From: Micromonospora wenchangensis
Lineage (GTDB): Bacteria > Actinomycetota > Actinomycetes > Mycobacteriales > Micromonosporaceae
Length of the DNA: 64,000 nt
NCBI RefSeq assembly: GCF_002210435.1
Contig: NZ_MZMV01000003.1
Location: 124,001 to 188,000 of the forward strand
Reading direction: 5' to 3'
Of this stretch, positions 25,759 through 34,105 are shown piece by piece. The stretch's first letter is position 1. The number at the start of each line of letters is the position of its first letter. A program made the translations under genes and the position numbers. Below the pieces are notes generated by a model, which saw only the letters and a list, made by a program, of their open reading frames with translations, did no database searches and had not been told where the DNA came from.

Positions 25759-25815
25759 TGATCAAGAGGTTTGCGTCAACCTGGGTAGGTGGGCGTGACG
25801 CGAACCTCTTGATCA
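25759..25815. repeat. Intergenic inverted repeat, copy 2
   Basis: Arms at 25759-25778 and 25796-25815 pair almost perfectly around a 17-base loop. All four arms of copies 1 and 2 share TGATCAAGAGGTTYGCGTC. The rest of the 311-base region 25594-25904 holds only GC-rich, pyrimidine-biased sequence. Confidence 0.9.
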
Positions 25816-25904
25816 CCGCAGGGAGGCGGGGCGCGCCGGGGCGGGCTGCTGCGCTCGCGCGGGTAGGGAGCGTGGGCGGTGGGCAGGGGCGGCGGGTGAG
25901 GTGG

Positions 25905-27422
25905 TCAGTCGGGGTCGGGCAGGACCGGCAGGTGCAGTCGGACGGTCAGGCCGGGGTGGGCGTCGTCGAGGATGACGGTGCCGCCGCCCCGACGTACCAG
26001 CTCGCGCACGATGGCCAGGCCGAGTCCCGCGCCACCCGCGTCCCGGGCCCGCCCCTCGTCCAGCCGGGCGAACCGGCGGAACACCCGCTCCCGGTCCGCG
26101 ACCGGGATTCCCGGCCCGTCGTCGGTGACCGTCACCAGGTGGTACGCCCCGTCGGCCGCCGGTTCGACCGCCAGCACCACCCGGGTACGGGCGTGTCGGA
26201 CGGCGTTGTCGACCAGGTTCCCCAGCACCCGCCGCAGTTCGTCGGGCACACCGACGGTCCACACCGGACCCGCCGCCGCGACGACGGTGACCTCCGGCGG
26301 CACCACCTGACCCGCCACCGCGACGACGACATCCGGCGACACACCCGGATCCGCCGCCACGCTTACGGTGGCCCCCGGCGATCCAGCGGAACCCTCCGGA
26401 AGCACCACCGGCTCAGCGGTGGTGGGGGCGGGCCAGCGGGCGGCGACCTCGGTGAGCAGGGCGCCCAGTTCCACCGGCTCCGCCGCGCGGAGGTGGTCGA
26501 CCTGGTGTGCCGGTTCCTCGTCGAGGCGGGCGAGCAGGAGCAGGTCGTCGACGAGGCGGCCCAACCGCTCGGTGTCGGTGAGCAGGTCGGCGGCGACGGC
26601 CGGCCAGTCGGTGCGGTCACCTAGGCGCTGAGCCACCTCCAGTTCGGTACGCATGTTCGTCAACGGGCTGCGCAGTTCGTGTGCCGCGTCGGCGAGGAAC
26701 GACCGTTGTCGGGCGCGGGCCGCCGCCAACCGGTCCAGCATGTCGTTGAGGGTGACCGCCAGCCGGTGGATCTCGTCCTGGGAGGCGGGTACGGGCAGCC
26801 GGCCGGCCGCATCCCGCCCGGTGATCTCGGCGGCCCCGCTGCGCAGCGCCTCGACCGGGCGCAGGGTGGCCCCGACCACCCGCCAGGCGACCACCGCGAG
26901 CAGCCCCACCAGCAGCGGGAAGGCGACCAGCAGCACCGTACGGGCGGCCTGGGTGGCGTGCCTGACGTCCACGGTGGAGCGGCCCACCAGCACGGTCACC
27001 GGCTCCCCCGCCGACCGGGCGGGCACCGCCACCACGCGTACCGGCCCCTCCCAGCCGAGCCGTTGGCCGGGTACGACGGTGCGCTGCCGGCCGGTGCCGG
27101 TGAGCTGGTCGGGGCGCACCATCGGCACCAGCCGGTCGGCGTCGATGGAGGCGGCCCTGATCCGGCCGGCGGAGTCGACCACCTGGACCCGTAGCTGCCC
27201 GCCGGCCACCGGCAGCGGATCGGGCAGGGCGTTCTCGCCGGCCAGCCGGGCGACCGCGTCGGCGGTGCGGAACGCCTCCTCGTCGACGGTGCGTTGCAGC
27301 GTCCAGCCGAGCGCCACCAGCAGCACCACCCCGCCGAGGGCCAGCCCGACCGAGAGGCCGGCCACGCCGAGCACCATCAGCCGGGCCCGCAGTCCGAGCG
27401 CCGACCAGCGCAGCCGGCTCAC
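25905..27422 (-). CDS. Sensor histidine kinase
   Basis: 505 aa from GTG 27422, which overlaps the response-regulator stop codon (GTGA). Transmembrane helices about 14-41 and 162-183 enclose an about 120-residue outside sensor. A HAMP domain and DHp domain follow, with H-box FLADAAHELRSPLTN (His about 248). The ATPase has N-box NLVDNAVRHA, G1 DDGPGIP and G2 GGAGLGLAIV. An about 60-residue insertion rich in Val/Ala/Pro lies between the DHp helices and the N-box. It autophosphorylates and passes phosphate to the coupled OmpR-type regulator. A longer upstream frame runs antisense and is not protein-like. Confidence 0.95.
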   Translation of the reverse strand: MSRLRWSALGLRARLMVLGVAGLSVGLALGGVVLLVALGWTLQRTVDEEAFRTADAVARLAGENALPDPLPVAGGQLRVQVVDSAGRIRAASIDADRLVPMVRPDQLTGTGRQRTVVPGQRLGWEGPVRVVAVPARSAGEPVTVLVGRSTVDVRHATQAARTVLLVAFPLLVGLLAVVAWRVVGATLRPVEALRSGAAEITGRDAAGRLPVPASQDEIHRLAVTLNDMLDRLAAARARQRSFLADAAHELRSPLTNMRTELEVAQRLGDRTDWPAVAADLLTDTERLGRLVDDLLLLARLDEEPAHQVDHLRAAEPVELGALLTEVAARWPAPTTAEPVVLPEGSAGSPGATVSVAADPGVSPDVVVAVAGQVVPPEVTVVAAAGPVWTVGVPDELRRVLGNLVDNAVRHARTRVVLAVEPAADGAYHLVTVTDDGPGIPVADRERVFRRFARLDEGRARDAGGAGLGLAIVRELVRRGGGTVILDDAHPGLTVRLHLPVLPDPD

Positions 27423-28075
27423 GGGATCAGCCGGTAGCCGGCACCCCGGACGGTCTCCAACCGGTCCCGGCCGATCTTGCGGCGCAGGTAGCCGACGTAC
27501 ACCTCGACCGCGTTCGGGGCGGTCCGCAGGCTGGCGTCCCAGACGTGGTCGAGCAGTTCGGTCTTGGAGATCACCTCGCCGGGCCGGCGGATCAGGTACT
27601 CCAGCAGCGCGAACTCCCGGGCGGTGAGCACCACCTCGGCGTCGGCCTTCGTGACCCGGCGGCGGGCCGGGTCCAGCCGCAGGTCCCCGACGGCGAGCAC
27701 GGTCGGCCGCTCCGGTGCGCCCCGGCGCAGCAGCGCCCGCAGCCGAGCCACCAGCACCACGTACGAGAAGGGTTTGGTCAGGTAGTCGTCGGCCCCGCAG
27801 TCCAGCCCGTCGGCCTGGTCGTACTCGCCGTCCTTGGCGGAGAGCATCAGCACCGGCAGCCAGTGCTCGTCGGCGCGCAACCGGCGGACCACCTCGTAGC
27901 CGGACAGGCCGGGGAGCATCACGTCGAGGATCATCGCGTCGTAGCCGCCGTGCCGGGCGGCGTCCAGCCCGGCCGGGCCGGTGCCGGCCGTGTCCACCAC
28001 GAACCCCTCGGCTGTGAGGCCGCGCTGCAACGCCGCCGCCAGCCGGGCCTCGTCCTCCACCACCAGCACCCGCAT
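27419..28075 (-). CDS. OmpR/PhoB-type response regulator
   Basis: 218 aa from ATG 28075 (MRVLVVEDEARL). The receiver domain has the acidic pair at ED, phosphoacceptor Asp about residue 51 in MILDVMLPG, the Ser/Thr of LSAKD and the Lys of LTKPF. A winged-helix output domain follows (LTAREFALLEYLIRRPGEVISK ... VEVYVGYLRRKIG ... RGAGYRLI). It is the first gene of the pair, with the kinase GTG overlapping its stop. The LolA-like gene diverges 95 bases away and is an obvious candidate target. Confidence 0.95.
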   Translation of the reverse strand: MRVLVVEDEARLAAALQRGLTAEGFVVDTAGTGPAGLDAARHGGYDAMILDVMLPGLSGYEVVRRLRADEHWLPVLMLSAKDGEYDQADGLDCGADDYLTKPFSYVVLVARLRALLRRGAPERPTVLAVGDLRLDPARRRVTKADAEVVLTAREFALLEYLIRRPGEVISKTELLDHVWDASLRTAPNAVEVYVGYLRRKIGRDRLETVRGAGYRLIP

Positions 28076-28170
28076 CGTCCCAGCGTGCCACCTCGACGCG
28101 ACGGACCGGCACGCCGTCCTCAGCGGGCTCACAGCAGCGGACCGGCAGGATGGTCGCAGGAGGTGCGCTC

Positions 28171-29310
28171 ATGTCCGTACTGAAGAACCGTTCCACCCTG
28201 CGGTGGCTGGTGCCGATGGCCGCCGCGGTCACCGTCGTCGGTGGGGGTGCCGCGATCGGCACGTTCGCCGCGAACGCCGAGCCGGCCCTGCCGCCGCGCA
28301 GCGCCGCCCAGCTCCTCGTCGACCTGCAGACCGCCCGGCTGGACGGGTTGTCCGGCACGGTGGTGCAGCGGGCCGACCTCGGGCTGCCGCCGCTGGCCGG
28401 GCTGGCCGGCGGGGACGCCGCGCTGCTCACCGGCACGCACACCCTGCGGGTCTGGTACTCGGGGCCGGACCGGCAGCGGGTCGCGTTGCTCGACACCCTC
28501 GGCGAGCGGGACGTCATCCGTTCCGGCCGGGACGTGTGGACCTGGGACAGCAAGGCCAACACGGCGACGCACCGGACGCTGCCGGAGTCGACCGGGCGGG
28601 CGGCGGAGGGCGCGTTGCCGGTCACCCCGAAGGACGCCGCCGAGCAGGCGTTGGCCGCCGTCGACCCGAGCACCCTGGTGACCACCGGCCGGTCGGCCAC
28701 GGTCGCCGGTCGGGACGCGTACGAGCTGGTGCTCACCCCGCGTGACGAGGCGTCCCTGGTGCACCAGGTGCGGATCGCCATCGACGCGACGGAGCACGTG
28801 CCGCTGCGGTTCGAGGTGCTCGCCGACGGGGCCGACCGGCCGGCGTTCGAGGTGGCCTTCACCCAGGTCGACTACCGTCGTCCCGACGCCGACCAGTTCA
28901 CGTTCAACCCGCCGCCCGGGGTGAAGGTGACCGAGGAGACCGCCGACCGGCCGGGGTCGAAGGCCGGCCCGCACCGCAAGGACGGCAAGCCGGGCACGCA
29001 GCGTCCGGGGGCCGAGGACGCGGGTCTGCGTACCGTGGGGACGGGCTGGACCACCGTGCTGGTGGCGCGGACCGGCGCGGCGGACGTGGCGCGGACGCCG
29101 GCCGGTGACGCGGCGAAGCCGGGCCCGGCCGACGGTCCGGGCGCGGCGCAGGCCCTCGACCTGCTCAACGGGTTGCCGAAGGTCAGCGGGGACTGGGGCA
29201 GCGGCCGGTTGTTCGCCGGGAAGCTGTTCAGCGTGCTGCTCACCGACGACGGGCGGGTGCTCGCCGGTCTGGTGACGCCGGAGCGGCTGTACGAGGCCGC
29301 GCGGGGCTGA
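28171..29310 (+). CDS. LolA/MucB-like envelope protein
   Basis: 379 aa, ATG 28171 behind GGAGGTG; an ATG 21 bases earlier lacks a site. An N-terminal signal/anchor (LVPMAAAVTVVGGGAAIGTFAANA) is followed by about 230 residues with the LolA/RseB-type beta-fold. Landmarks are TLRVWYSGPDRQRVALL, DVWTWDSKANTATH, AYELVLTPRDE and FEVAFTQVDYRRPDADQFTFNPPPGVKV. The last 100 residues are charged and may be disordered. Such proteins carry or sense lipid-anchored or envelope ligands in actinomycetes; no lipobox cysteine is seen, so it is probably anchored by the N-terminal helix. Divergent from a two-component system, which may read or control it. Confidence 0.82.
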   Translation: MSVLKNRSTLRWLVPMAAAVTVVGGGAAIGTFAANAEPALPPRSAAQLLVDLQTARLDGLSGTVVQRADLGLPPLAGLAGGDAALLTGTHTLRVWYSGPDRQRVALLDTLGERDVIRSGRDVWTWDSKANTATHRTLPESTGRAAEGALPVTPKDAAEQALAAVDPSTLVTTGRSATVAGRDAYELVLTPRDEASLVHQVRIAIDATEHVPLRFEVLADGADRPAFEVAFTQVDYRRPDADQFTFNPPPGVKVTEETADRPGSKAGPHRKDGKPGTQRPGAEDAGLRTVGTGWTTVLVARTGAADVARTPAGDAAKPGPADGPGAAQALDLLNGLPKVSGDWGSGRLFAGKLFSVLLTDDGRVLAGLVTPERLYEAARG

Positions 29311-29330
29311 TCCCGCACGTCACGACCCTC

Positions 29331-29366
29331 GGGGGTCCGGGCCGGCGCGAGCCGGCGCGGGCCCCC
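29331..29366 (+). terminator. GC-rich terminator after LolA-like gene
   Basis: Two 16-base arms (29331-29346, 29351-29366) with a G-T and one mismatch, loop GCGA, 20 bases after the stop. Confidence 0.7.
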
Positions 29367-29438
29367 GTCGCCGTGTCCGGCAAGCTTGGTGGGGGGCCGC
29401 CGCAGGCGGTATCTTGAACAGTTCCCGAAATGCAAAAA

Positions 29439-29458
29439 GGAATGGCATGAGCCATTCC
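29439..29458 (+). promoter_or_regulatory. 20-base stem-loop upstream of HelD-like gene
   Basis: GGAATGGC-ATGA-GCCATTCC, an 8-bp perfect stem with a 4-base loop, in the A-rich leader 30 bases before the TTG start. HelR-type genes can be preceded by a rifamycin-associated element, but this sequence does not match that consensus. Confidence 0.5.
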
Positions 29459-29488
29459 ATGCGTGATTCTAAGCGACGAGGAGACGGC

Positions 29489-31819
29489 TTGTCAACGCAC
29501 CCGGACGAGCTGCGACAACACGACGACGAGATCGGCCGCGAGCAGGAGTACGTCTCGATGCTCTACGGCCGGCTGGACGGTATGCGTGAGCAGGCCGCCC
29601 GACGGCTCACCGACGAACTGCGCGCCGGTGGCGGCGGCACCCAGCAGGACCGCTCCCAACGTGACAGCGCCGTCCAGATGTACGCCGACCAGGTCGAGCA
29701 GTTCTCGGCGGTCGAGCAGGGGCTGGCCTTCGGCCGGCTCGACGGGGCCGACGGCAGCCGGCACTACATCGGCCGGATCGGCATCTTCGACACCGACGGC
29801 GACTACGACCCGCTGCTGATGGACTGGCGTGCCCCCGCCGCCCGGCCGTTCTATCTCGCCACCGCCGCCAACCCGCAGGGCATCCGGATGCGGCGGCACC
29901 TGCGCACCCGGGAGCGGAAGGTCACCGGCCTCAACGACGAGGTGCTGGACATCGAGACCGCCTCCCCCACCGGTCACGAGGACCTGACCGGTGAGGCGTC
30001 GCTGCTCGCCGCGCTCAGCGCCGGCCGGACCGGCCGGATGCGGGACATCGTGGAGACCATCCAGGCCGAACAGGACCGGATCATCCGGGCCGACCTGCCC
30101 GGGGTGCTGGTCGTGCAGGGTGGTCCCGGCACCGGTAAGACGGCGGTCGCGCTGCACCGCGCCGCGTACCTGCTCTACACCCACCGGCAGCAGCTCTCCA
30201 CCCGGGGTGTGTTGCTGGTCGGCCCGAACGCGACGTTCCTGCGCTACATCTCGCAGGTGCTGCCGGCGCTGGCCGAGACGGGTGTGCTGCTCAGCACCCC
30301 CGGCGACCTGTTCCCCGGGGTCAGCGCCCGGCGCGCCGAATCGGCCCGGACCGCCGCCCTCAAGGGCCGGGCGGTGTTGGCCGAGGTGCTCGCCGCCGCC
30401 GTCCGGGACCGGCAGTGGGTGCCGGACGAGCCGATCGAGATCGAACTGCCCCAGCGGGAGGTGCTGCGGCTGGACCCGGCGACGGTACGCGAGGCCCGCG
30501 ACCGGGTCCGGCGTAGCGAGCGTCCGCACAACCTGGCCCGTGCCCTGTTCGACATCGAGATCGTGCACGCCCTCGCCGAGCAGGTGGCCGAGCGGATCGG
30601 GGCGGACCCGCTCGGCGGGGAGAACCTGCTGGAGGAGGCGGACCGGGCCGAGATCCGTCGGGAGCTGCGCGAGGAACCGGAGATCACGGCCGTCCTGGAC
30701 GAGCTGTGGCCGGTGCTCACCCCGCAACGGCTGCTCGCCGACCTGTACGCCGCGCCGGAGCGGATCGCCGCCGCCGCGCCGATGCTCACCGACGACGAAC
30801 GCGCCCTGCTGCACCGCCCGGCCGGCGGTGGCTGGACGCCTGCCGACGTGCCGCTGCTCGACGAGGCAGCGGAGCTGCTCGGCGAGGACGAGCGGGCCGC
30901 CGCCGCCCGCCGGGAACGCGTCAGGTCCTTCCAACGCGAGTACGCCGAGGGCGTGCTGGAGATCGCCCGGGGCTCCCGCTCGATCGACGTGGAGGACGAG
31001 GCCGAAGGCGGTGAGATCCTCGGTGTCACCGACCTGATCGACGCCGACCGGCTGCTGGAGCGGCAGGAGGAGACCGACCGGCTGACCACCGCGCAGCGGG
31101 CCGCCGCCGACCGGCGGTGGGCGTTCGGCCACGTGATCGTGGACGAGGCGCAGGAGTTGACCCCGATGGCCTGGCGGCTGCTGATGCGCCGGTGCCCGAG
31201 CCGGTCGATGACGATCGTCGGGGACGTGGCGCAGACCGGGGCGCTGGCGGGCACGCCGTCCTGGGCCGAGGCGTTGGAGCCGTACGTGGCGCGGCGCTGG
31301 CGGCTGGAGGAGTTGACCGTCAGCTACCGCACCCCGGCCGAGATCATGGCGGTGGCCGCCGAGGTGCTCGCCGGCATCGACCCGGCGCTGCGCCCACCCC
31401 GCTCGGTACGCCACAGCGGCGTGCCGCCGTGGGACCGGACGGTCGCGGCGGACCGGCTCGACGCGGAACTGGTCGCCGCGGCCCGCGCGGAGGCCGACGA
31501 ACTGGCCGACGGCGACGCGGACGGCCGCCCCGGCGACGGCGGGGGGCGGCTCGGGGTGATCGTGCCGGCCGGGCGGGCCGACGGGTTGGCGGGCGTCCTG
31601 CTGGCCGCGTTGCCCGAGGCGGCCGTCGGCGAGCAGCCCGAACTGGAGAGCCGGGTGGTGCTGCTCACCGTCGGCCAGGCCAAGGGGTTGGAGTTCGACT
31701 CGGTGCTGGTGGTGGACCCGGACGGGATCGTCGCCGAGTCGCCCCGGGGCCGCAGCGACCTCTATGTCGCGTTGACCCGCGCCACCCGACGTCTGGGCGT
31801 GCTGCGCCCGGCCGGCTGA
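29489..31819 (+). CDS. HelD/HelR-type RNA polymerase recycling ATPase
   Basis: 776 aa. The start is TTG 29489 behind GAGGAG; it begins STHPDELRQHDDEIG. An N-terminal helical arm (REQEYVSMLYGRLDGMREQ) precedes the core. Helicase motifs are GGPGTGKTAVALHRAAYLLY (Walker A), VIVDEAQELTPMAW (Walker B), the GDVAQTG motif III, SYRTPAEIM (IV), TVGQAKGLEFDSVLVVD (V) and YVALTRATRRL (VI). This is the UvrD-like fold of HelD factors. These eject stalled or rifampicin-bound RNA polymerase from DNA; a HelR of this group gives rifampicin tolerance in streptomycetes. Monocistronic, with a perfect 13-bp terminator downstream. Confidence 0.9.
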   Translation: MSTHPDELRQHDDEIGREQEYVSMLYGRLDGMREQAARRLTDELRAGGGGTQQDRSQRDSAVQMYADQVEQFSAVEQGLAFGRLDGADGSRHYIGRIGIFDTDGDYDPLLMDWRAPAARPFYLATAANPQGIRMRRHLRTRERKVTGLNDEVLDIETASPTGHEDLTGEASLLAALSAGRTGRMRDIVETIQAEQDRIIRADLPGVLVVQGGPGTGKTAVALHRAAYLLYTHRQQLSTRGVLLVGPNATFLRYISQVLPALAETGVLLSTPGDLFPGVSARRAESARTAALKGRAVLAEVLAAAVRDRQWVPDEPIEIELPQREVLRLDPATVREARDRVRRSERPHNLARALFDIEIVHALAEQVAERIGADPLGGENLLEEADRAEIRRELREEPEITAVLDELWPVLTPQRLLADLYAAPERIAAAAPMLTDDERALLHRPAGGGWTPADVPLLDEAAELLGEDERAAAARRERVRSFQREYAEGVLEIARGSRSIDVEDEAEGGEILGVTDLIDADRLLERQEETDRLTTAQRAAADRRWAFGHVIVDEAQELTPMAWRLLMRRCPSRSMTIVGDVAQTGALAGTPSWAEALEPYVARRWRLEELTVSYRTPAEIMAVAAEVLAGIDPALRPPRSVRHSGVPPWDRTVAADRLDAELVAAARAEADELADGDADGRPGDGGGRLGVIVPAGRADGLAGVLLAALPEAAVGEQPELESRVVLLTVGQAKGLEFDSVLVVDPDGIVAESPRGRSDLYVALTRATRRLGVLRPAG

Positions 31820-31823
31820 CAGT

Positions 31824-31863
31824 GCGGCCGGGTCGGGGGGGCGGGCCCCTCCGACCCGGCCGC
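31824..31863. terminator. Bidirectional terminator (13-bp perfect stem)
   Basis: GCGGCCGGGTCGG (31824-31836) pairs perfectly with 31851-31863 between the HelD-like gene and the convergent small gene ending at 31887. Confidence 0.8.
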
Positions 31864-31886
31864 CGGGGCGTCGCCGGCGGCCCACG

Positions 31887-32294
31887 TCAGTCGTCGGAGA
31901 AGTCGCCGATCTCGACGGCGCTGGCGGACTGGTCGCTGACCGGGCCACCGGTCGGGGTGCTCAGGCCACCGGTGGTGGCGTCGCCGGTGGTGGTCGGGGC
32001 CACCGTGCCCGGGTGCCGTTCGGGTTGCCGGGCCACCCGCCGGACGCTGGCCGGCCCGGCCGTGCCACCGGTGGTGGTCAGCGCACCCTGGCCCCGGGTG
32101 GGGCCGCCGTCGCGCAGCACCTCCGGGTCGACCGGCACGTCGGCCACGTCGTCCGGGTCGTCCTGCTGGAGTGCCCGGGTCACGTCGATCTGGGGCACGG
32201 TCACCTCGTCGAGGGCGCCGGGACCGTACGCCCCGGCGGTGAGCCGTTCCTCGGCCTGGCGGGTGGACTCCCGCATCCTGTCGTCGTCGCGCAC
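31887..32294 (-). CDS. Small acidic hypothetical protein
   Basis: 135 aa from GTG 32294, chosen because GAGGTGAGG stands in front; the frame extends upstream without a ribosome site. The N-terminus is charged (VRDDDRMRESTRQAEERL), then mostly Pro/Thr/Gly-rich disordered sequence ending in SASAVEIGDFSDD. No domain or membrane segment is recognised. It converges on the HelD-like gene and lies divergent from the small membrane protein. Confidence 0.55.
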   Translation of the reverse strand: MRDDDRMRESTRQAEERLTAGAYGPGALDEVTVPQIDVTRALQQDDPDDVADVPVDPEVLRDGGPTRGQGALTTTGGTAGPASVRRVARQPERHPGTVAPTTTGDATTGGLSTPTGGPVSDQSASAVEIGDFSDD

Positions 32295-32566
32295 GTTCCT
32301 CACCTCACAGGGTCTCGGCGGAACCCACTGCGTGCCCGGGGGCCGGACCCTGAAACACCGCCGCCGGGGCCGGGCGGCGTACCACGGTCGGGGCACGGCG
32401 TACGGGCCCGGCGGGCGGCGAAATTCCGGCCGGGGCCGGTGTTACCTGCTCACCGGCGGGGGGTAGACCCAGGGTGCCCCCGCCACAGCAGGTGAACCGT
32501 GCCGTGGCCGACCGCGGTAGCGGGGCGAGGGAGTGCAGGTACTCATCAAATCCTGAGGAGGACCAG

Positions 32567-32944
32567 ATGAGCACGCAGGCTGCATCCACCAGGCCCATGA
32601 ACCGGCCGATGCAGGACACCGCCCAGCGCAACGCCATGATGAACGAGCAGACCCGGCAGATGCCGGCGATGCACGACGGGCACCGGGAGCAGATGCCGTC
32701 TCCGGGTACGGAGACCAAGCAGTCGTTCCTGACCACCGAGTTCTGGGTCTACGCCGCCGCAGTCGCGGTCGTGGTGATCTCCGCCTTCTGGCGTGGCACC
32801 ACCTCGAACGGCCTGAACATCAACAACCCGACGCAGGCGTGGTGGTTCCTGACCGCCCTGACCGGCGCCTACCTGGTGAGCCGGGGCCTGGCGAAGGCGG
32901 GTTCGGCGCGGCGTTCCGGCGCGGAGCGCAAGGGTCGTCGCTGA
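32567..32944 (+). CDS. Small single-pass membrane protein
   Basis: 125 aa, ATG 32567 behind a strong GAGGAGGA. The first about 65 residues are Met/Gln/Asn-rich (MNRPMQDTAQRNAMMNEQT). One clear transmembrane helix (VYAAAVAVVVISAF, about 62-80) and a second hydrophobic stretch (WWFLTALTGAYLVSRGL) follow, then a basic tail. I do not recognise a named family. The 272 bases upstream (32295-32566) hold divergent promoters only. Confidence 0.72.
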   Translation: MSTQAASTRPMNRPMQDTAQRNAMMNEQTRQMPAMHDGHREQMPSPGTETKQSFLTTEFWVYAAAVAVVVISAFWRGTTSNGLNINNPTQAWWFLTALTGAYLVSRGLAKAGSARRSGAERKGRR

Positions 32945-32980
32945 CCCGGCTGATCCCAGCAGCGTGAGCTGCTGAGCACG

Positions 32981-33010
32981 ATGGCCCCCGGGATTCCTCC
33001 CGGGGGCCAT
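32981..33010. terminator. 12-bp perfect-stem terminator
   Basis: ATGGCCCCCGGG (32981-32992) pairs with 32999-33010, loop of 6, between convergent genes. A smaller CAGCAGC-GTGA-GCTGCTG hairpin lies just before it (32957-32974). Confidence 0.8.
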
Positions 33011-33055
33011 CGCTGGTCGTGTCAGCCGCCGCCCGGCGTCGGGCGGGGTCTCAGC

Positions 33056-34042
33056 TCACTCGTCGTCGCCGAAGTCGCCGCCGTCGTCGTCGCCCCCGAA
33101 GGCGTCGTCGAGCAGTTCACCGGCGACGAGTCCACCGGCGACACCGAGCGCCGCGCCGGCCACCACGCCGCCCATCCCCGGCCCCCGGCCGTGGTGACCG
33201 TGGCCGTGGCCGTGCATCGGGTAGCCGTGGGTGGGCGCGCCGAAGCCGGAGGAGGCGCGCAGGTTGCCGTACGTGGCGGTGGTCTCGCGCAGCCAGCCGT
33301 CGACGACCCGGGCCCAGTCGACCCGGTCGACGTCGCCGTGGGAGACGGTGTACCTGCCGAACACGTCGTGCCCGGAGCTGAGGAAGCCGCCCCGCTTGTC
33401 GCACTCCAGCACCACCTCGACCCCGTGCGGGCTGGTCACGAACGTCAGCTCCACCTCGGAGATGACCTGCGCGTACTGGGGTGCGGCGAAGAACTCGATC
33501 TCCTGGTAGAACGGCAGCGTCTGCTGGGAGCCCCGGATGTGGCCCCGCTCCAGGTCGGCGTGCTTGAACCGGAAACCGAGCTGCTGGAACGCGCCGAGGA
33601 TGCGCTCGTGCACCGGCAGCGGGTGCACGTTGACCTGGTCGAGGTCGCTCTTGTCGACGGCGCGGGCGATGGCCAGCTCGGTCCGCAGGCCCATGGTCAT
33701 GCCGTGCAGGCGCTGACCGTAGACGTCGGTGATCGGGGTCTCCCACGGCACCGGGAACTGAAACGGGATGGCGAGCTGCTGCTTGGGGGCGAGCTGGAGC
33801 GGGCCGCTGACCACCATCCGGTGGAACTCCATGACGCCTGCGTACTCGCTGTCGCCGCTCTCGATCTCGACCCGGGTGACCAGGCCGATGCCGATCTGCT
33901 CGATGTTGGCGGGGGCGTCCCCGCCGACCAGGTTCACGTTGCCGTCGAGGGTCAGGCCGGGCCGGGTGTTCGGGTTTGCCAGGACGGTGTCGACGCTGGG
34001 CCCACCGACCCCGAACGCGCTCAGCATCTTCTTGAAGACCAT
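33056..34042 (-). CDS. Spo0M-like (SpoOM) protein
   Basis: 328 aa from ATG 34042 (MVFKKMLSAFGVGGPSVDTVL). GGGAG lies upstream. The body matches SpoOM proteins, arrestin-like beta-sandwiches: LTLDGNVNLVGGDAPANIEQIGIGLVTRVE, EFHRMVVSGPLQLAP, IPFQFPVPWETPIT and a second beta-sandwich with VEVVLECDKRGGF. In Bacillus Spo0M affects sporulation and cell morphology. The tail is His/Gly-rich (GYPMHGHGHGHHGRG), then Gly/Asp-rich and acidic, possibly metal-binding. Some homologues join Spo0A-type control; here it is a lone gene followed by the MFS gene upstream on the same strand. Confidence 0.92.
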   Translation of the reverse strand: MVFKKMLSAFGVGGPSVDTVLANPNTRPGLTLDGNVNLVGGDAPANIEQIGIGLVTRVEIESGDSEYAGVMEFHRMVVSGPLQLAPKQQLAIPFQFPVPWETPITDVYGQRLHGMTMGLRTELAIARAVDKSDLDQVNVHPLPVHERILGAFQQLGFRFKHADLERGHIRGSQQTLPFYQEIEFFAAPQYAQVISEVELTFVTSPHGVEVVLECDKRGGFLSSGHDVFGRYTVSHGDVDRVDWARVVDGWLRETTATYGNLRASSGFGAPTHGYPMHGHGHGHHGRGPGMGGVVAGAALGVAGGLVAGELLDDAFGGDDDGGDFGDDE

Positions 34043-34105
34043 CGGAACTCCCGCTTCACGGTCGGCGTACTCCACCGTGGAGCACGCACGGTTACCCGCC
34101 GCACC

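Noticed and set aside
29439..29458. Rifamycin-associated element before the HelD-like gene
   Set aside because: The hairpin has similar size and position but not the GGGGCTTGC-type consensus.
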